This document shows, piece by piece, positions 10,634 to 23,010 of a stretch of 64,000 bases of DNA. The notes under the pieces were generated by a model that was not told where the DNA came from, did no database searches, and saw nothing but the letters and a program-made list of their open reading frames with translations. Every line of letters starts with the position of its first letter. Positions within the stretch are counted from its first letter, which is position 1. The stretch is from Triticum aestivum (taxonomy: Eukaryota > Streptophyta > Magnoliopsida > Poales > Poaceae), in the NCBI RefSeq assembly GCF_018294505.1, contig NC_057803.1, forward strand, positions 237,738,397-237,802,396, read 5' to 3'. The position numbers and the translations under genes are program-made.

Positions 10634-13162
10634 GCTCTGTTCTTTTATTTCTTTGCACACACCCACAGCTGCTTGGGCCGAATCCTCCTCTGGGCCGCTG
10701 CACTGTAATGCTTCGGGCCCGTGCATTTTTTTCCCAGTCTGTATTTTAGCATTATCCAATGCATTCTTATTTACAGAAAATGCCCCTGTTTTGTATTGCT
10801 AATAACTAATCATGCATGCATTCAAATTAAACAAACTATTTATGCAAAATGCTTAGAATTTCATCTAGTTTCATAATATGATGTTCTCATCCATGTTTAA
10901 GATGTTTAACTTGATGTTTGTTTTAATTCACATAAATGACATTCTAAAATGGTTTAATTCATATCTAAATAATCGTAGCTCCGTTTTAAATAAACTTTAT
11001 ATGTAAATGGGGTAGAAAAATGCCTAGTTTAACATGGTGGCTTTACTTTGAATGTTTAACAACTCTAAAATTGTGTTTAGGGCAGAACAGTACCAAACCT
11101 TAAAATATGCATATAAGGTTTTACCGGAATCGTTGTTCGTTGTTTCTGGCCTCATTTAAACTTGCCTAGATAGGTAGTTTTGTTGTGCTTCACCCCCTTA
11201 CCATGTTAATCAACAGCTAATATTGTTGGGTACATAAACGAGATCAAACTAAATAACTTGTCGTGGTGTTTCGTCAATATGCACCTTTGCATATTGGGCT
11301 CCACTTAATTTGTAGGATTGCTTGTGCACTTTTGCCATGCCATGTATCTTTAAACCGGACATGCATCATATTTGGTTGTGCATCATGCCATGTTTATGTG
11401 GTGGTTGTTTACTATGTTGTTTGCTTCTTTCCGGTGTTTCCTCTTCAGGTTAGTTCCGATAACGTTGCATTGTGAGGATTCGTTCGACTTCGTCCGTTTC
11501 TCTGCTTCAAGGGATCGTTCTTCTTCCTTGTGGGATTTCAGGCAAGATGACCATACCCTCGAAATCACTTCTGCCTTTGCTTGCTAGTTGCTCACTCTTT
11601 TGCTATGCCTATGTTGTGATACCTACCACTTGCTTATCATGCCTCCCATATTGTTAAGCCAAACCTTTAACCCACCTTGTCCTAGCAAACCGTTGATTGG
11701 CTATATTACCACTTTGCTCAGCCCCTCCTATAGCGTTGTTAGTTGCATGTGAAGATGGGAGCTTGTTCCATGTTTGGAACATGAATATTTGTTGGGATAC
11801 CACAATATCTCTTATTAAATTAATGCATCTATATACTTGGTAAAGGGTGGAAGACTCGGCCTTATGCCTGGTGTTTTGTTCCACTCTTGCCGCCCTAGTT
11901 TCCGTCATATCGATGCTATGTTCCCGGATTTTGCATTCCTTGCGCGGTTGGGTTATATTAGGAACCCCTTAATAGTTCGCTTTGAATAAAACTCCTCCAG
12001 CAAGGCCCAACCTTGGTTTTACCATTCTCCACCGAGCCTTTTCTTTTCCCTTGGGAGTCGCGCTCTCAAGGGTCATCATTATTTTAACCCCCTGAGCCAG
12101 TGCTCCTCTGAGTGTTGGTCCACCTTGTCAGCCGCCGGTGGCCACCAGGGGCAACTCTGGGCTGGCCTACCGAAAGTTTGGACAATCCGGTGTGCCCTAA
12201 GAATGAGATATGTGCAGCTCCTATTGGGATTTGTCGGCACATTCGGGTGGCTTTGCTAGACTTGTTTTACCATTGTCGAGGATGTCTTGTAACCGGTATG
12301 CCGAGTCTGATCGGATTGTCTTGGAGAAGGAATATCCTTCGTTGACCGTGAGAGCTTGTGATGGGCTAAGTTGGGACACCCCTGCAGGGATTTGAACTTT
12401 CGGAAGTCGTGCCCGCGGTTATGGGCAGATGGGAATTTGTTAATGTCCGGTTGTAGAAAACCTGAAGTTTATCTTAATTAAAAAGCATCAACCGCGTGTG
12501 TAACCATGATGGTCTCTTCTCGGAGAAGTCCGCGAAGTGAACACGGTGTTGGAGTTATGTTTGACGTAGGTTGTTCTAGGATCACTTCTTGATCATAGTT
12601 TCTCGACCGCGCTTTGCCTTCTCTTCTCGCTCTCTTTTGCGTATGTTAGCCACCATATATGCTAGTCGCTTGCTGCAGCTCCACCTCATACCACTACCTT
12701 ACCTTTAAGCTTAAATAGTCTTGATCGCGAGGGTGTGAGATTGCTGAGTCCCTGTGACTCATAGATACTTCCAAAACCAGTTTGCAGGGGCCGTTGAACC
12801 GTGCAGATGACGCAACCAAGCTCAAGGAGGAGCTCTATGAAGATCTTGTCCTCTATGTTGTTTCATTCTAGTTGATCGGTAGTGGAGCCCAGTCGGGACG
12901 ATCGGGGATCTGTGTAGCATTTGGGGTAGTCTTCTTGTATTTTGGGTTCCGTAGTCGGATCTTGAGTATATTTGGATGAATGTAATGCTTTATTCATGTA
13001 TTGTGTGAAGTGGCGAGTGTAAGCCAGCTATGTATCTCTTTACCTTATGTATTACATGGGTTGTGTGAAGATTACCTCACTTGCGACATTGCTTTCAATG
13101 CGGTTATGCCTCTAAGTCGTGCTTCGACACGTGGGAGATATAGCCGCATCGAGGGTGTTACA

Positions 13163-14433
13163 CACCATGATTACATGATGCTTATGAAAAGGAATCCCAA
13201 TAGACAAGCCACTCAGCAAAGCTGAAACTAAACCAGCAAGACCTCTTGGTGTACCAACAATCCTAATAGGAGTCGCACATATCTCGTTCTCGGGGCACAC
13301 CATATGGGACAAACATCTAGTTGGTTGAGACCCTAGTTGCCCAGGGGCACCGGAGAACGTCCAGTTTGTACAAACACTCATGAGGAGGAGCACTGGCCTA
13401 GGGTGGTTGATTAATTATCCGTGGGTACCAATAAGTCCCAATGCAAGTTTTAATTGTTACTAGACAAATGTAAAACCAAAGTTGGGCCTTGCTGGAAGAG
13501 TTTTATCCTAATCAAACGATGAGGGGGCACATAATACCCCACATGTGTGAGAAATTCTCATAAAGGAACATAACACCGGTATGATGGAAACTAGGGTGGC
13601 ATGAGTGTAACAAAACACTAGGCAAAAGGCTGAGTCTTCCACCCACAACCAAGTATATAGATGAATTAATCAAATAAGAGATATTATGATATCTCATGAT
13701 ATCCATGTCCAAACATGGAACAAACTTCAAATACACCTGCAACTAGTAAAGCTATAAGAGGGACTGAGCAAAGCGGTAACATATCCAAACAACGGTTTGC
13801 CAGGATGATGGAGGTTAGAGGCTTATCATGGCATATTGGGAGGCTTTGACAAACACCTAGTACGTAGCGAGACATAGTGATAGCATTGAGACAACTAGCA
13901 AGCAAAGGTAGTAGTGATATCCAAGATAATGATCTTCTTGCCTAAAATTCTGCTAGGAAGAAGACTGAGTCTGTAATGTAGGCGAACGGGCGTAGTCGAA
14001 GGAATCCTCACACACCGAAACATTTCGAAAATCTAGCGAGGAGAAGCAAATCCTGAAGCAAACAAATGGCACGGTAAACACACATATCATAACCATGGCA
14101 TGATGCACAAGCAAGTATGATGCATGTTCGGTTTAATGAGGCATGGCAAGATGCAACAACCGAATACTACATATTAAGTGGAGGTCAATATGCAATGAGT
14201 TGCATATTGACAAAATACCACATTCAATTATTTAGTTCACTTCGTTTTGTACATGACAAGATTAAATGTTTGTTAACATGGCAAGAGTTGAAGCATATGT
14301 AATCTACCTATCTAGGCAAGTTTAAATTAGGCCGAAAACATCAAATAACAATTCCAAAAGTCCCCATATGCATTTTTTGAATTTGGTACTGTTCTGCCTA
14401 AAACACAATTTTAATGTTGTTAGACAGCAAAAT
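13163..14433 (-). repeat. LARD-C: old diverged LARD LTR fragment, left half
   Basis: This is a reverse-complement match, clearly diverged, to the middle of the LARD LTRs: the block near 12000-12300 of LARD-A reappears inverted near 13200-13520. It starts exactly where the LARD-A 3' LTR ends and stops at the AAAAT target duplication of LARD-B. It resumes after LARD-B at 22969. It appears to be the oldest LARD layer here, invaded by LARD-A, LARD-B and the Tat element at 23011. Confidence 0.75.
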
Positions 14434-17400
14434 TGTAACACCCACAATGCGGCTATATCTCCCACGTGTCGGGGCACGACTTAGAGGCATAGCTGCATGG
14501 TAGGCTTGTCGCAAGAGGGGTAATCTTCACACATCCCGTGTACTGAATAAGAAAGGGATAAAGAGTTGGCTTACAATCGCCACTTCACACAAATACAAGT
14601 AAAACATACATCATCCAGAATACAATCAAGGTCCGACTATGGAACCAAAATAAAAGAAGACAACCCCGAATGCTAGATCCCTGATCGTCCCAAAGGGCTC
14701 CACTACTGATCAACAGGAAACGAAACAACACAACAAACACAATCTTCATCGAGCTCCCACTTGAGCACAGTTGCGTCACCTGCACTGGTATCATCGGCAC
14801 CTGCAACTGTTTGGAAGTATATGTGAGTCAAGAGGACTCAGCAATCTCACACCCCCGAGATCAAGACTATTTAAGCTTATGGGTAGGATAGGGTAATGAG
14901 GTGGAGCTGCAGCAAGCACTAAGCATATATGATGGCTAACTTACGCAAATAAGAGCGAGAAGAGAAGCAATGTAATGGTCGTGAAGCTAGAAGTGATCAA
15001 GAAGTGATCCTGAAACTACTTACGTTCAAGCATAACACAAGAACCATGTTCACTTCCCGGACTCCGCCGAGAAGAGACCATCACGGCTACACACGCGGTT
15101 GATTCATTTTAATTAAGTTAAGTGTCAAGTTCTGTACAACCGGATATTAACAAATTCCCATCTGCCACATAACCGCGGGCACGGCTTTCGAAAGTTCAAA
15201 CCCTGCAGGGGTGTCCCAACTTAGCCCATCACAAGCTCTCACGGTCAACAAAGGATATTCCTTCTCCCGGGAAGACCCGATTAGTCTCGGAATCCCGGTT
15301 ACAAGACATTTCGACAATGGTAAAACAAGACCAGCAAAACCACCCGATGTGCCGACAATCCCAATAGGAGTCGCACATATCTCATTCTCAGGGCAACACC
15401 GGATGAGACAGGCTACGAGTAAAACCAGCCCTCGAGTTTCCCCGAGGTGGCCCCCCAGGTGGCTCGGTTCGGACCAACACTTAGAGAAGCACTGGCCCGA
15501 GAGGGTTAAAATAAAGATGACCCTCGGGTTGGCCGACCCAAGGGAAGGGGTAATAGATTGTTAGGCAAATGTAAAACCAAGGTTGGGCCTTGCTGCAGGA
15601 GTTTTATTCAAAGTGAACTGTCAAGGGGTTCCCATAACACCCAACCTCGTAAGGAACACAAAATCAAGGAACATAACATCAGTATGACGGAAACTAGGGC
15701 GGCAAGAGTGCAACAAAACACCAGGTATAAGGTCGAGCCTTCCACCCTTTACCAAGTATACAGACGCATTAATTAAAATAAGAGATATTTTGATATCCCA
15801 ACATATCCATGTTCCAACATGGAACAAACTTCAGCGTCACCTGCAACTAGCAATGCTATAAGAGGGGCTGAGCAAAAGCGATAACATAGCCAAACAACGG
15901 TTTGCCAGGAGGGTGGGTTAGAGGCTTGACATGGCAATATGGGAGGCATGATTTAGCAAGTGGTAGGTAGCGCGACATAGCAATAGAACGAACAACTAGC
16001 AAGCAAAGATAGAAGTGATTTCGAGGGTATGGTCATCTTGCCTGAGATCCCACAAGGATGAAGAACGAGTCCATCAAGAAGACAAACGGACGTAGTCGAA
16101 CAGAACCTCACAACTCCAGAACGAAACCGAAGCTAACGAGAGAAGCAACCTGGAAAGAAGCAAACAACATAGTAAACAACCATCACATAAACATGGCATG
16201 ATGCACAACCAAGTATGATGCATGTACGGTTTAAAGAGGCATGGCATGGCAAAGTGCAACAAACAATGCTACAAATTAAGTGGAGCTCAATATGCAACGA
16301 TTTGCATACTGACGAAACACCATGTGACTTATTTAGTTCTCTTCCGTTTATGTACTCAAAAATATTAAATGTTGGTTAGCATGGAAAGTGGTGAAGCATA
16401 TGAAAACTGTCTATCTAGGCAAGTTTAAATGAGGCCGGAACAACAAGCAACAAGTCCGGAAAAATCCTCATGAGCATATATTTGATTGTGTACTGTTATG
16501 CTCTAAGACATATTTTAGAGTTGTTAAACATGCAAGATGAGTGCACCATGTTAAACTAGGCATTATTCTACACCATTTACACATAAAGTTTATTAAATTT
16601 GGAGCTACGGTAATTTAGTTATGAATTAAATCATTTTAACATGGCATTTAAGAAAAATATATTCACACATCATTTTAAACATTTTTAACACGGAAGAAAG
16701 TGGCATATTATGAAACTAGACAAGATTTTAAGCATTTTTCATATATGAAGTTTTTACATGTGATGCACGGTTTGTGAGTTACGATATGCATGAACTAGAG
16801 GGACTATTCTGTAAAACTATCTTTCTCTGGAAATTAGACAAATTCGCAGTGGGGAAAAAATACTATCCAGCCGAATCTGAGCTGGACTGGGCTGAAACAA
16901 AAGCAAGATCAACCTTACAATATCACGCTCGCGGCGAGATACAGAGGAAAGGCGTTGGGATGTTCACCAAAGGCCTCGGGCCAGAGCAGAGGAGATCTGG
17001 GGTGGGCCGCAGCTTTGAGTGGGCGCGGTCAACGCGAGTGCTCTCCTCGCTCGCTCAATCTGGCAGCTCGCGAGCAGAGGCGCGATGCAGTGAGATGGAG
17101 GTCGACGACAACACTTGGCGGCGGGGACGGCTAGACTGGATCGGCCTGGTTGGCTTGGCGCAGGAGGTCCACACGGGCACTCGACAGGGTCAACGCGGGG
17201 ATCGGTCAAGGGAGCTGGTTCGTAGATGAAGCAGACGAGGCTGGCAAGCGAGGCAGAGGTGCATTCAACGCACGCGCGATGCAGGGGAACTTGGCGCAAC
17301 TCCGGCGAGGGTCGACAGGGACGCCGGGACGGTGCGGAGGCAGGTTGTGGACGCGGCCGGAGGTGGGGCCCATGGGCTGACGAAGCCACAGACGCGAGTG

Positions 17401-17502
17401 GAGGAGCTCGTTGCCCGCGACCATGGCTGCTCTCCTGTGCAACAAAATGATGACGGGGCGGGGAAAATCAGCAGCATCACAAGGGGAAAAAAGGCAGGAA
17501 GA
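14434..17502 (-). repeat. LARD-B 3' LTR, missing its first ~1.14 kb
   Basis: It aligns with 18767-21825 of the 5' LTR, and the match stops abruptly at 17502 (GGCAGGAAGAT). Beyond that the sequence is interior. A deletion has therefore removed the start of this LTR, including its TATA region, together with the 3' part of the interior. Confidence 0.82.
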
Positions 17503-18766
17503 TATGTTGAACGGATTAAGAATGAAAACACGAATCTCCTGAGATATCTTCAGCACTCCGGAACAATGAATAGCGAGAAGTGAATGAGTAAGAGGTGCAC
17601 CGGCATGAGAAAGCATTTGAAACGCGGAAAAGATATGATCGACACCAAAAGCTTGACTTGAATCCATCGGAGAAGAAAAAAACAAAGAATAATAAACTTG
17701 AAGCTCTGTTAGTATCTTCCTGAGAATCACCGGATAAGAACATTGACGAAAGAATGAAGAAACTTCACATCCATAAGATGGATACCTGATTCAGAAATCT
17801 GAGTCCTTGAAGCAAAAAGGGTGGGAGGGCGGGAAAACAAATGCAACTTGGGACGGATGAAATAAACACCGCTGAGAAAAACCGAGAGGTGATCTTGCGG
17901 ATGTTGAAATGATTGGATCCACTTGAAGAGAAACATGCCGGTTGAAAAGGATTGACATGACAATCTTGATTATCATGAAGGATTAGTATTGCCATAGAAG
18001 TGTGAGAACGCCACTTAGAAAAGGTATGGAATCAACACTTGACATTGAAGCAACTCGAATACCACAACTCAAAACAAAACAAAGGATTTGGCTTGCAGAA
18101 TAAGCCGGAAACAAACATATGATAGACCCCATATCATATCATGTGTCTGTTGGAAGGATATCCTACGTGATACTTGAATTCCCACTTATAAACTCCCGAA
18201 ACTTTCCGGTTATGCAATCAGGTGTTGGGGATACGGGGGAAGCATAATATCTCACCCAAACTAACAATTCCTACATCCAGTTGTATCCATCCTTCAACAC
18301 ATAACCAAGAAACCTTCCGAAATCATTTACCTCAACCTTCGAAAAGCATCCGTTATACGAGTTATGGCAATACTCCCAAACTCCTTCCCCAGTACTAGGT
18401 GGCGTCGAGGTTATCTCACCAACAACTGCATAAAAGAGATTTTCAATGTCGGCGAACTCAGGTATTCCGGAACTGCAACGAAAAAATTGTGACGACAACA
18501 CCTCGGAGCTCAACTCCCCAGGACACTACCACAACCCCTAAATGTCAGGTGGCACCAAGAACAATGTTCTCGTCACAAAACTATCGGAACAATTCCAAGA
18601 TACCCGCATGATCCTAAAAAAAATCGTGAAATCCTAAGACTCAAAGAACCCTACTCTTCGATACATATAATCCTAAGACTCAAAACATTTTGTTCCAGAC
18701 TCAACAACATCAGCGATTCGATCAAGCAGGGGGCTCCTAAGTCGGGGATGGCTGTGATTACCAACT
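17503..18766 (-). repeat. LARD-B internal domain (truncated to ~1.26 kb)
   Basis: Read on the minus strand it matches LARD-A from about 4761 to 6275, including the primer-site area and the first motif-bearing stretch. The remaining ~2.2 kb is absent. No coding sequence is seen. Confidence 0.8.
18751..18763 (-). promoter_or_regulatory. LARD-B primer-binding site (Met-tRNA type)
   Basis: The minus strand reads TGGTAATCACAGC three bases inside the 5' LTR end. It is related to the canonical TGGTATCAGAGC with small changes, like the LARD-A site. Confidence 0.6.
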
Positions 18767-21700
18767 TGTAACACCCACAATGCGGCTATATCTCCCACGT
18801 GTTGGGGCACGACTTAGAGGCATAGTTGCATGGTACGCTTGTCGCAAGAGGGGTAATCTTCACACATCACATGTACTGTATAAGAAAGGGATAAAGAGTT
18901 GGCTTACAATCGCCACTTCACACAAATAAAAGTAAAACATACATCATCCAGAATACAACCAAGGTCCGATTACGGAACCAAAATAAAAGAAGACAACCCC
19001 AAATTCTAGATCCTCAATCGTCCCAACTGGGCTCCACTACTGATCAATAGGAAATGAAACAACACAACGAACACGATCTTCATCGAGCTCCCACTTGAGC
19101 TCAGTTGTGTCACCTTCACTGGTATCATCGGCACCTACAACTGTTTGGATGTATCTGTGAGTCAGGAGGACTCAGCAATCTCACACCCGTGAGATCAAGA
19201 CTATTTAAGCTTATGGGTAGGATAGGGTAATGAGGTGGAGCTGCAGCAAGCACTAAGCATATATGGCGGCTAACTTACGCAAATAAGAGCGAGTAGAGAA
19301 GCAACACAAAGGTCGTGAAGCTAGAAGTGATCAAGAAGTGATCCTGAAACTACTTATGTTCAAGCATAACACAAGAACCATGTTCACTTCCCGGACTCCG
19401 CCGAGAAGAGACCATCACCGCTACACATATGGTTGATTCATTTTAATTAAGTTAAGTGTCAAGTTATCTACAACCGGATATTAACAAATTCCCATCTGCC
19501 ACATAAATGCGGGCACGGCTTTCGAAAGTTCAAACCCTGCAGGGGTGTCCCAACTTAGCCCATCACAAGCTCCCATGGTCAATGAAGGATATTCCTTCTC
19601 CTGGGAAGACCCGATCAGTCTCGGAATCCCGGTTACAACACATTTCGACAATGGTAAAACAAGACCAGCAAAGCCACCCGATGTGCCAACAATTTCGATA
19701 GCAGTCGCACGTATCTCGTTCTCAGGGCAACATCGGATGAGACAGACTACGAGTAAAATCAGCCCTCGAGTTTCCCTGAGGTGGCCCCGCAGGCGGCTCG
19801 GTTCGGACCAACACTTAGAGAAGCACTGGCTCGGGGGGTTAAAATAAAGATGACCCTCGGGTTGGCCGACCCAAGGGAAGGGGTAATAGGTTGTTAGGCA
19901 AATGTAAAACCAAGGTTGGGCCTTGCTGAAGGAGTTTTATTCAAAGCAAACTGTCAAGGGATTCCCATAACACCCAACCTCATACGGAACGCAAAATCAT
20001 GGAACATAACACTGGTATGACGGAAACTAGGGTGGCAAGAGTGGAACAAAACACCAGGCATAAGGCTGAGCCTTCCACCCTTTACCAAGTATATAGATGC
20101 ATTAATTAAAATAAGAGATATTGTGATATCCCAACATATCCATGTTCCAACATGGAACAAACTTCAACTTCACCTGCAACTAGCAACGCTATAAGAGGGG
20201 CTGAGCAAAAGCGGTAACATAGCCAAACAACGGTTTGCTAGGAGGGTGGGTTAGAGGCTTGACATGGCAATATGGGAGGCATGATTTAGCAAGTGGTAGG
20301 TAGCGCGACATAGCGATAGAACGAACAACTAGCAAGCAAAGATAGAAGTGATTTCCAGGATATGGTCATCTTGCCTGAGATCTCGCAAGGAAGAAGAACG
20401 AGTCCATGAAGAAGACAAACGGACGTAGTCGAACGGAACCTCACAACTCCAGAACGAAACCGAAGCTAACGAGAGAAGCAACCCGGAAAGAAGCAAACAA
20501 CATAGTAAACAACCATCACATAAACATGGCATGATGCACAACCAAGTATGATGCATGTCTGGTTTAAAGAGGCATGGCATGGCAAAGTGCAAATTAAGCG
20601 GAGCTCAATATGCAACGAGTTGCATATTGACGAAACACCACGTGACTTATTTAGTTCTCTCCCATTTATGTACTCAACAATATTAAATGTTGGTTAGCAT
20701 GGAAAGAGGTGAAGCATATGAAAACTATCTATCTAGGCAAGTTTAAATGAGGCCGGAACAACAAGCAACAAGTCCGGAAAAATCCTCATGAGCATATATT
20801 AGATTTGGTACTATTCTGCCCTAAAACATATTTTTAGAGTTGTTAAACATGCAAGATGTGTGCACCATGTTAAACTAGGCATTATTCTACCCCATTTACA
20901 CATAAAGTTTATTAAATTTGGAGCTACAGTTATTTAGTTATGAATTAAATCATTTTAACATGGCATTTAAGCAAAATATATTCACACATCATTTTAAACA
21001 TTTTTAACATGGAAGAAAGTGGCATATTATGAAACTAGACAAGATTTTAAGCATTTTTCATATATGAAGTTTTTACATGTGATGCACGGTTTGTGAGTTA
21101 CGATATGCATGAACTAGAGGGACTATTCTATAAAACTATCTTTCTCTGGAAATTAGACAAATTCGCAGTAGGGAAAAAATATACTATCAGGCTGAATCTG
21201 AGCTGGACTGGGCTAAAATAGAAGCAAGATCAACCTTACAATATCACGCTCGCAGCGAGATACAGAGGAAAGGCGTTGGGCTGCTCACCAAAGGCCTCGG
21301 GCCAGAGCAGAGGAGAGTTGGGCTGGGCCGCGGCTTTGAGTGGGTGCGGTCAACGCGAGCGCTCTCCTCTCTCGCTTGATCTGGCAGTAGTGCGAGCAGA
21401 GGCGCGATGTAGTGAGATGGAGGTCGACGATGACACTTGGCGGCGGGAACGGCTAGACCGGGTCGGCCTGGTTGGCTTGGCGCAGGAGGTCCACACGGGC
21501 ACTCGACAGGGTCAACGCGGGGATCGGTCGAGGGAGCTGGTTCATAGATGAAGCAGACGAGGCCGGCAAGCGAGGCAGAGGTGCATTCAACGCACGCGCG
21601 ATGCAGGGGAACTTGGCGCAACTCCGGCGAGGGTCGACAGGGACGCCGGGACGGTGCGGAGGCAGGTTGTGGACGCGGCCGGAGGTGGGGCCCATGGGCT

Positions 21701-22963
21701 GACGAAGCCACAGACGCGAGTGGAGGAGCTCGTTGCCCGCGACCATGGCTGCTCTCCTGTGCAACAAAATGATGACGGGGCGGGGAAAATCAGCAGCATC
21801 ACAAGGGGAAAAAAGGCAGGAAGATGCGGTGGAGGTGCTCACCCACGGCTCCGGTCAGCTCGAGGATCTCCGGTGATGGAGAGGGCATTCCATGATGGAG
21901 CTTCATTCGGTTCCCTGGGAGCAAAAGATAGACAGATGTGATACGAGAGGGAGAAGGAGAGGAAAAATGGAAGGGCGGAAAGGAGCAGAGGGGCGGCCTG
22001 GTGGTCGAGGTCGCCGGCAGCAGGGCTCCTCTCCCTGGCTCGCGACAAGGGAGACGGGGAGGTCTGCATGGGCTCGGGGAAGAAGGAGGCGGGGCGGATT
22101 GGGCGGTGGCAAAACCCAAGGGAGGAGGTGGAGGCTACCGTTTGGTGTGGTGGTGAACACAAGGAGGGGATGGAATGGGTTCGAGCGAAGGGGATCCCGA
22201 GGTGGGAGATGAGTGCGGCGGCGGCAGGGACAAACTTCCTAGATTTTAGGGTTTGGTTTAAAAGGGCTAGGGGTCTCTTATATAAGGAAAGAGGTGAAGT
22301 TTAGGGTAGATTCGGACCCTCCGATCGAAATCGGTTGGTTGAGAAAAATAGACTAGGTGAGCTCAAATAAGGAAACGGAGATGCTTTGTAGATGTTTGGG
22401 GATGAACCGAATCCAAGGGTGACGACTGTCCGGGTCGGGTTCGGGATAGCTTTCGGACGCGCGCGCGAGGAGGGTCGCTGGCTGATGAGAGTGGTTAGAT
22501 TGGGCCTGGAGGTAAGTAATGGATTGTGTAGACGGTCTAGGGAGGAAAGAGAGGGAAAGCCCGGCAACAGTTTTCGTAGACCGAAAATGTCCGACGATTT
22601 GACCGACTATATTGCCGCTATAGTTTAACGGTTGGGCTATCAAACGGACTCTGAATGGGATGAAACTTGGAAGGCGGTCTACTAACAACATAACAACACC
22701 GCATGCCAGCTTTCATCCCATTCCGAGAACATTTTTCTGACACTTATTAAATAATATTTCGGACATGCCGCGGGCGCGTGCGAGTGTGGTTGGGCTCAGA
22801 ACTGACAACGGAAGGAACGGGGAGACCCGGACGGATGCAAGTTTGAAAACATGATGATGCAATGCACATGATGACATGGCAAGATGCAACACGCAAGCGA
22901 ATGACATGGCAAAGATGGCGAATAACTGGAAGACACCTGGTGCGTCGGACTCAGGGCATCACA
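18767..22963 (-). repeat. LARD-B 5' LTR (complete, ~4.2 kb)
   Basis: It has TGTGATGCCC and GGTGTTACA ends on the minus strand. A TATATAA-like box lies on the minus strand at 22278-22284, about 680 bases into the LTR, and is followed by a GC-rich leader-like zone as in LARD-A. I did not find the LARD-A tRNA-like module here, so the two elements are different LARD families or subfamilies. Confidence 0.85.
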
Positions 22964-22968
22964 AAAAT

Positions 22969-23010
22969 AAAGTGCACCATGTTAATATACACATTTTTTA
23001 GACCATTTGC
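22969..23010 (-). repeat. LARD-C LTR fragment, right half
   Basis: These 42 bases continue the LARD-C LTR after the LARD-B insertion: the GTGCACCATGTTAA string corresponds to 16541 and 20861 in LARD-B. The fragment ends where the Tat-0 LTR begins. Confidence 0.7.

Larger units (their letters stand above)
1..13162 (+). mobile_element. LARD-A: long non-coding LTR retrotransposon (Sukkula-like), 5' end cut by window
   Basis: Positions 1-4760 and 8621-13162 are direct repeats at roughly 97% identity over the stretch I compared (11 differences in the first 420 bases). They flank a 3.7-kb interior. The right copy starts TGTGACGCCCC at 8438 and ends GTGTTACA at 13162, so the LTR is about 4.7 kb with TG...CA ends. 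A Met-tRNA-like primer site follows the left LTR, which fixes the plus orientation. No gag or pol homology is seen anywhere in the element. LTRs of about 4.5 kb around a non-coding interior of about 3.5 kb define the LARD class described in barley (Sukkula). The class is a structural match; the family name is a guess. The element abuts an older inverted LARD LTR at 13163, which was probably its insertion target. Its target duplication cannot be checked because the left end is missing. Confidence 0.88.
8438..13162 (+). repeat. LARD-A 3' LTR (complete, 4725 bp)
   Basis: It runs from TGTGACGCCCCGG to GGTGTTACA. This is the reference copy for the element because the 5' LTR is cut and gapped. It has the same zones: the TATA box, GC-rich leader-like zone, tRNA-like module and an AT-rich 3' half. 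The 3' end (ACGTGGGAGATATAGCCGC) is also found inverted at the ends of LARD-B, so the LARD families share their LTR termini. Confidence 0.9.
14434..22963 (-). mobile_element. LARD-B: complete-ended, internally deleted LARD
   Basis: On the minus strand the element runs from TGTGATGCCC (22963) to GGTGTTACA (14434). It is flanked by a perfect 5-base target duplication, AAAAT (14429-14433 and 22964-22968). The 5' LTR is 18767-22963, the interior 17503-18766 and the 3' LTR 14434-17502. A Met-tRNA-like primer site next to 18766 confirms orientation. About 14 differences in the first 270 aligned LTR bases suggest it is older than LARD-A. It codes for nothing recognisable; mirrored GC-rich ORFs near 17000-17450 and 21250-21950 look like chance frames. 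Confidence 0.88.

Noticed and set aside
16774..17730. Several 75-174 codon ORFs, mirrored on both strands, repeated near 21244-22212
   Set aside because: They lie in GC-rich LARD-B LTR sequence with low stop-codon density on all frames and show no domain.
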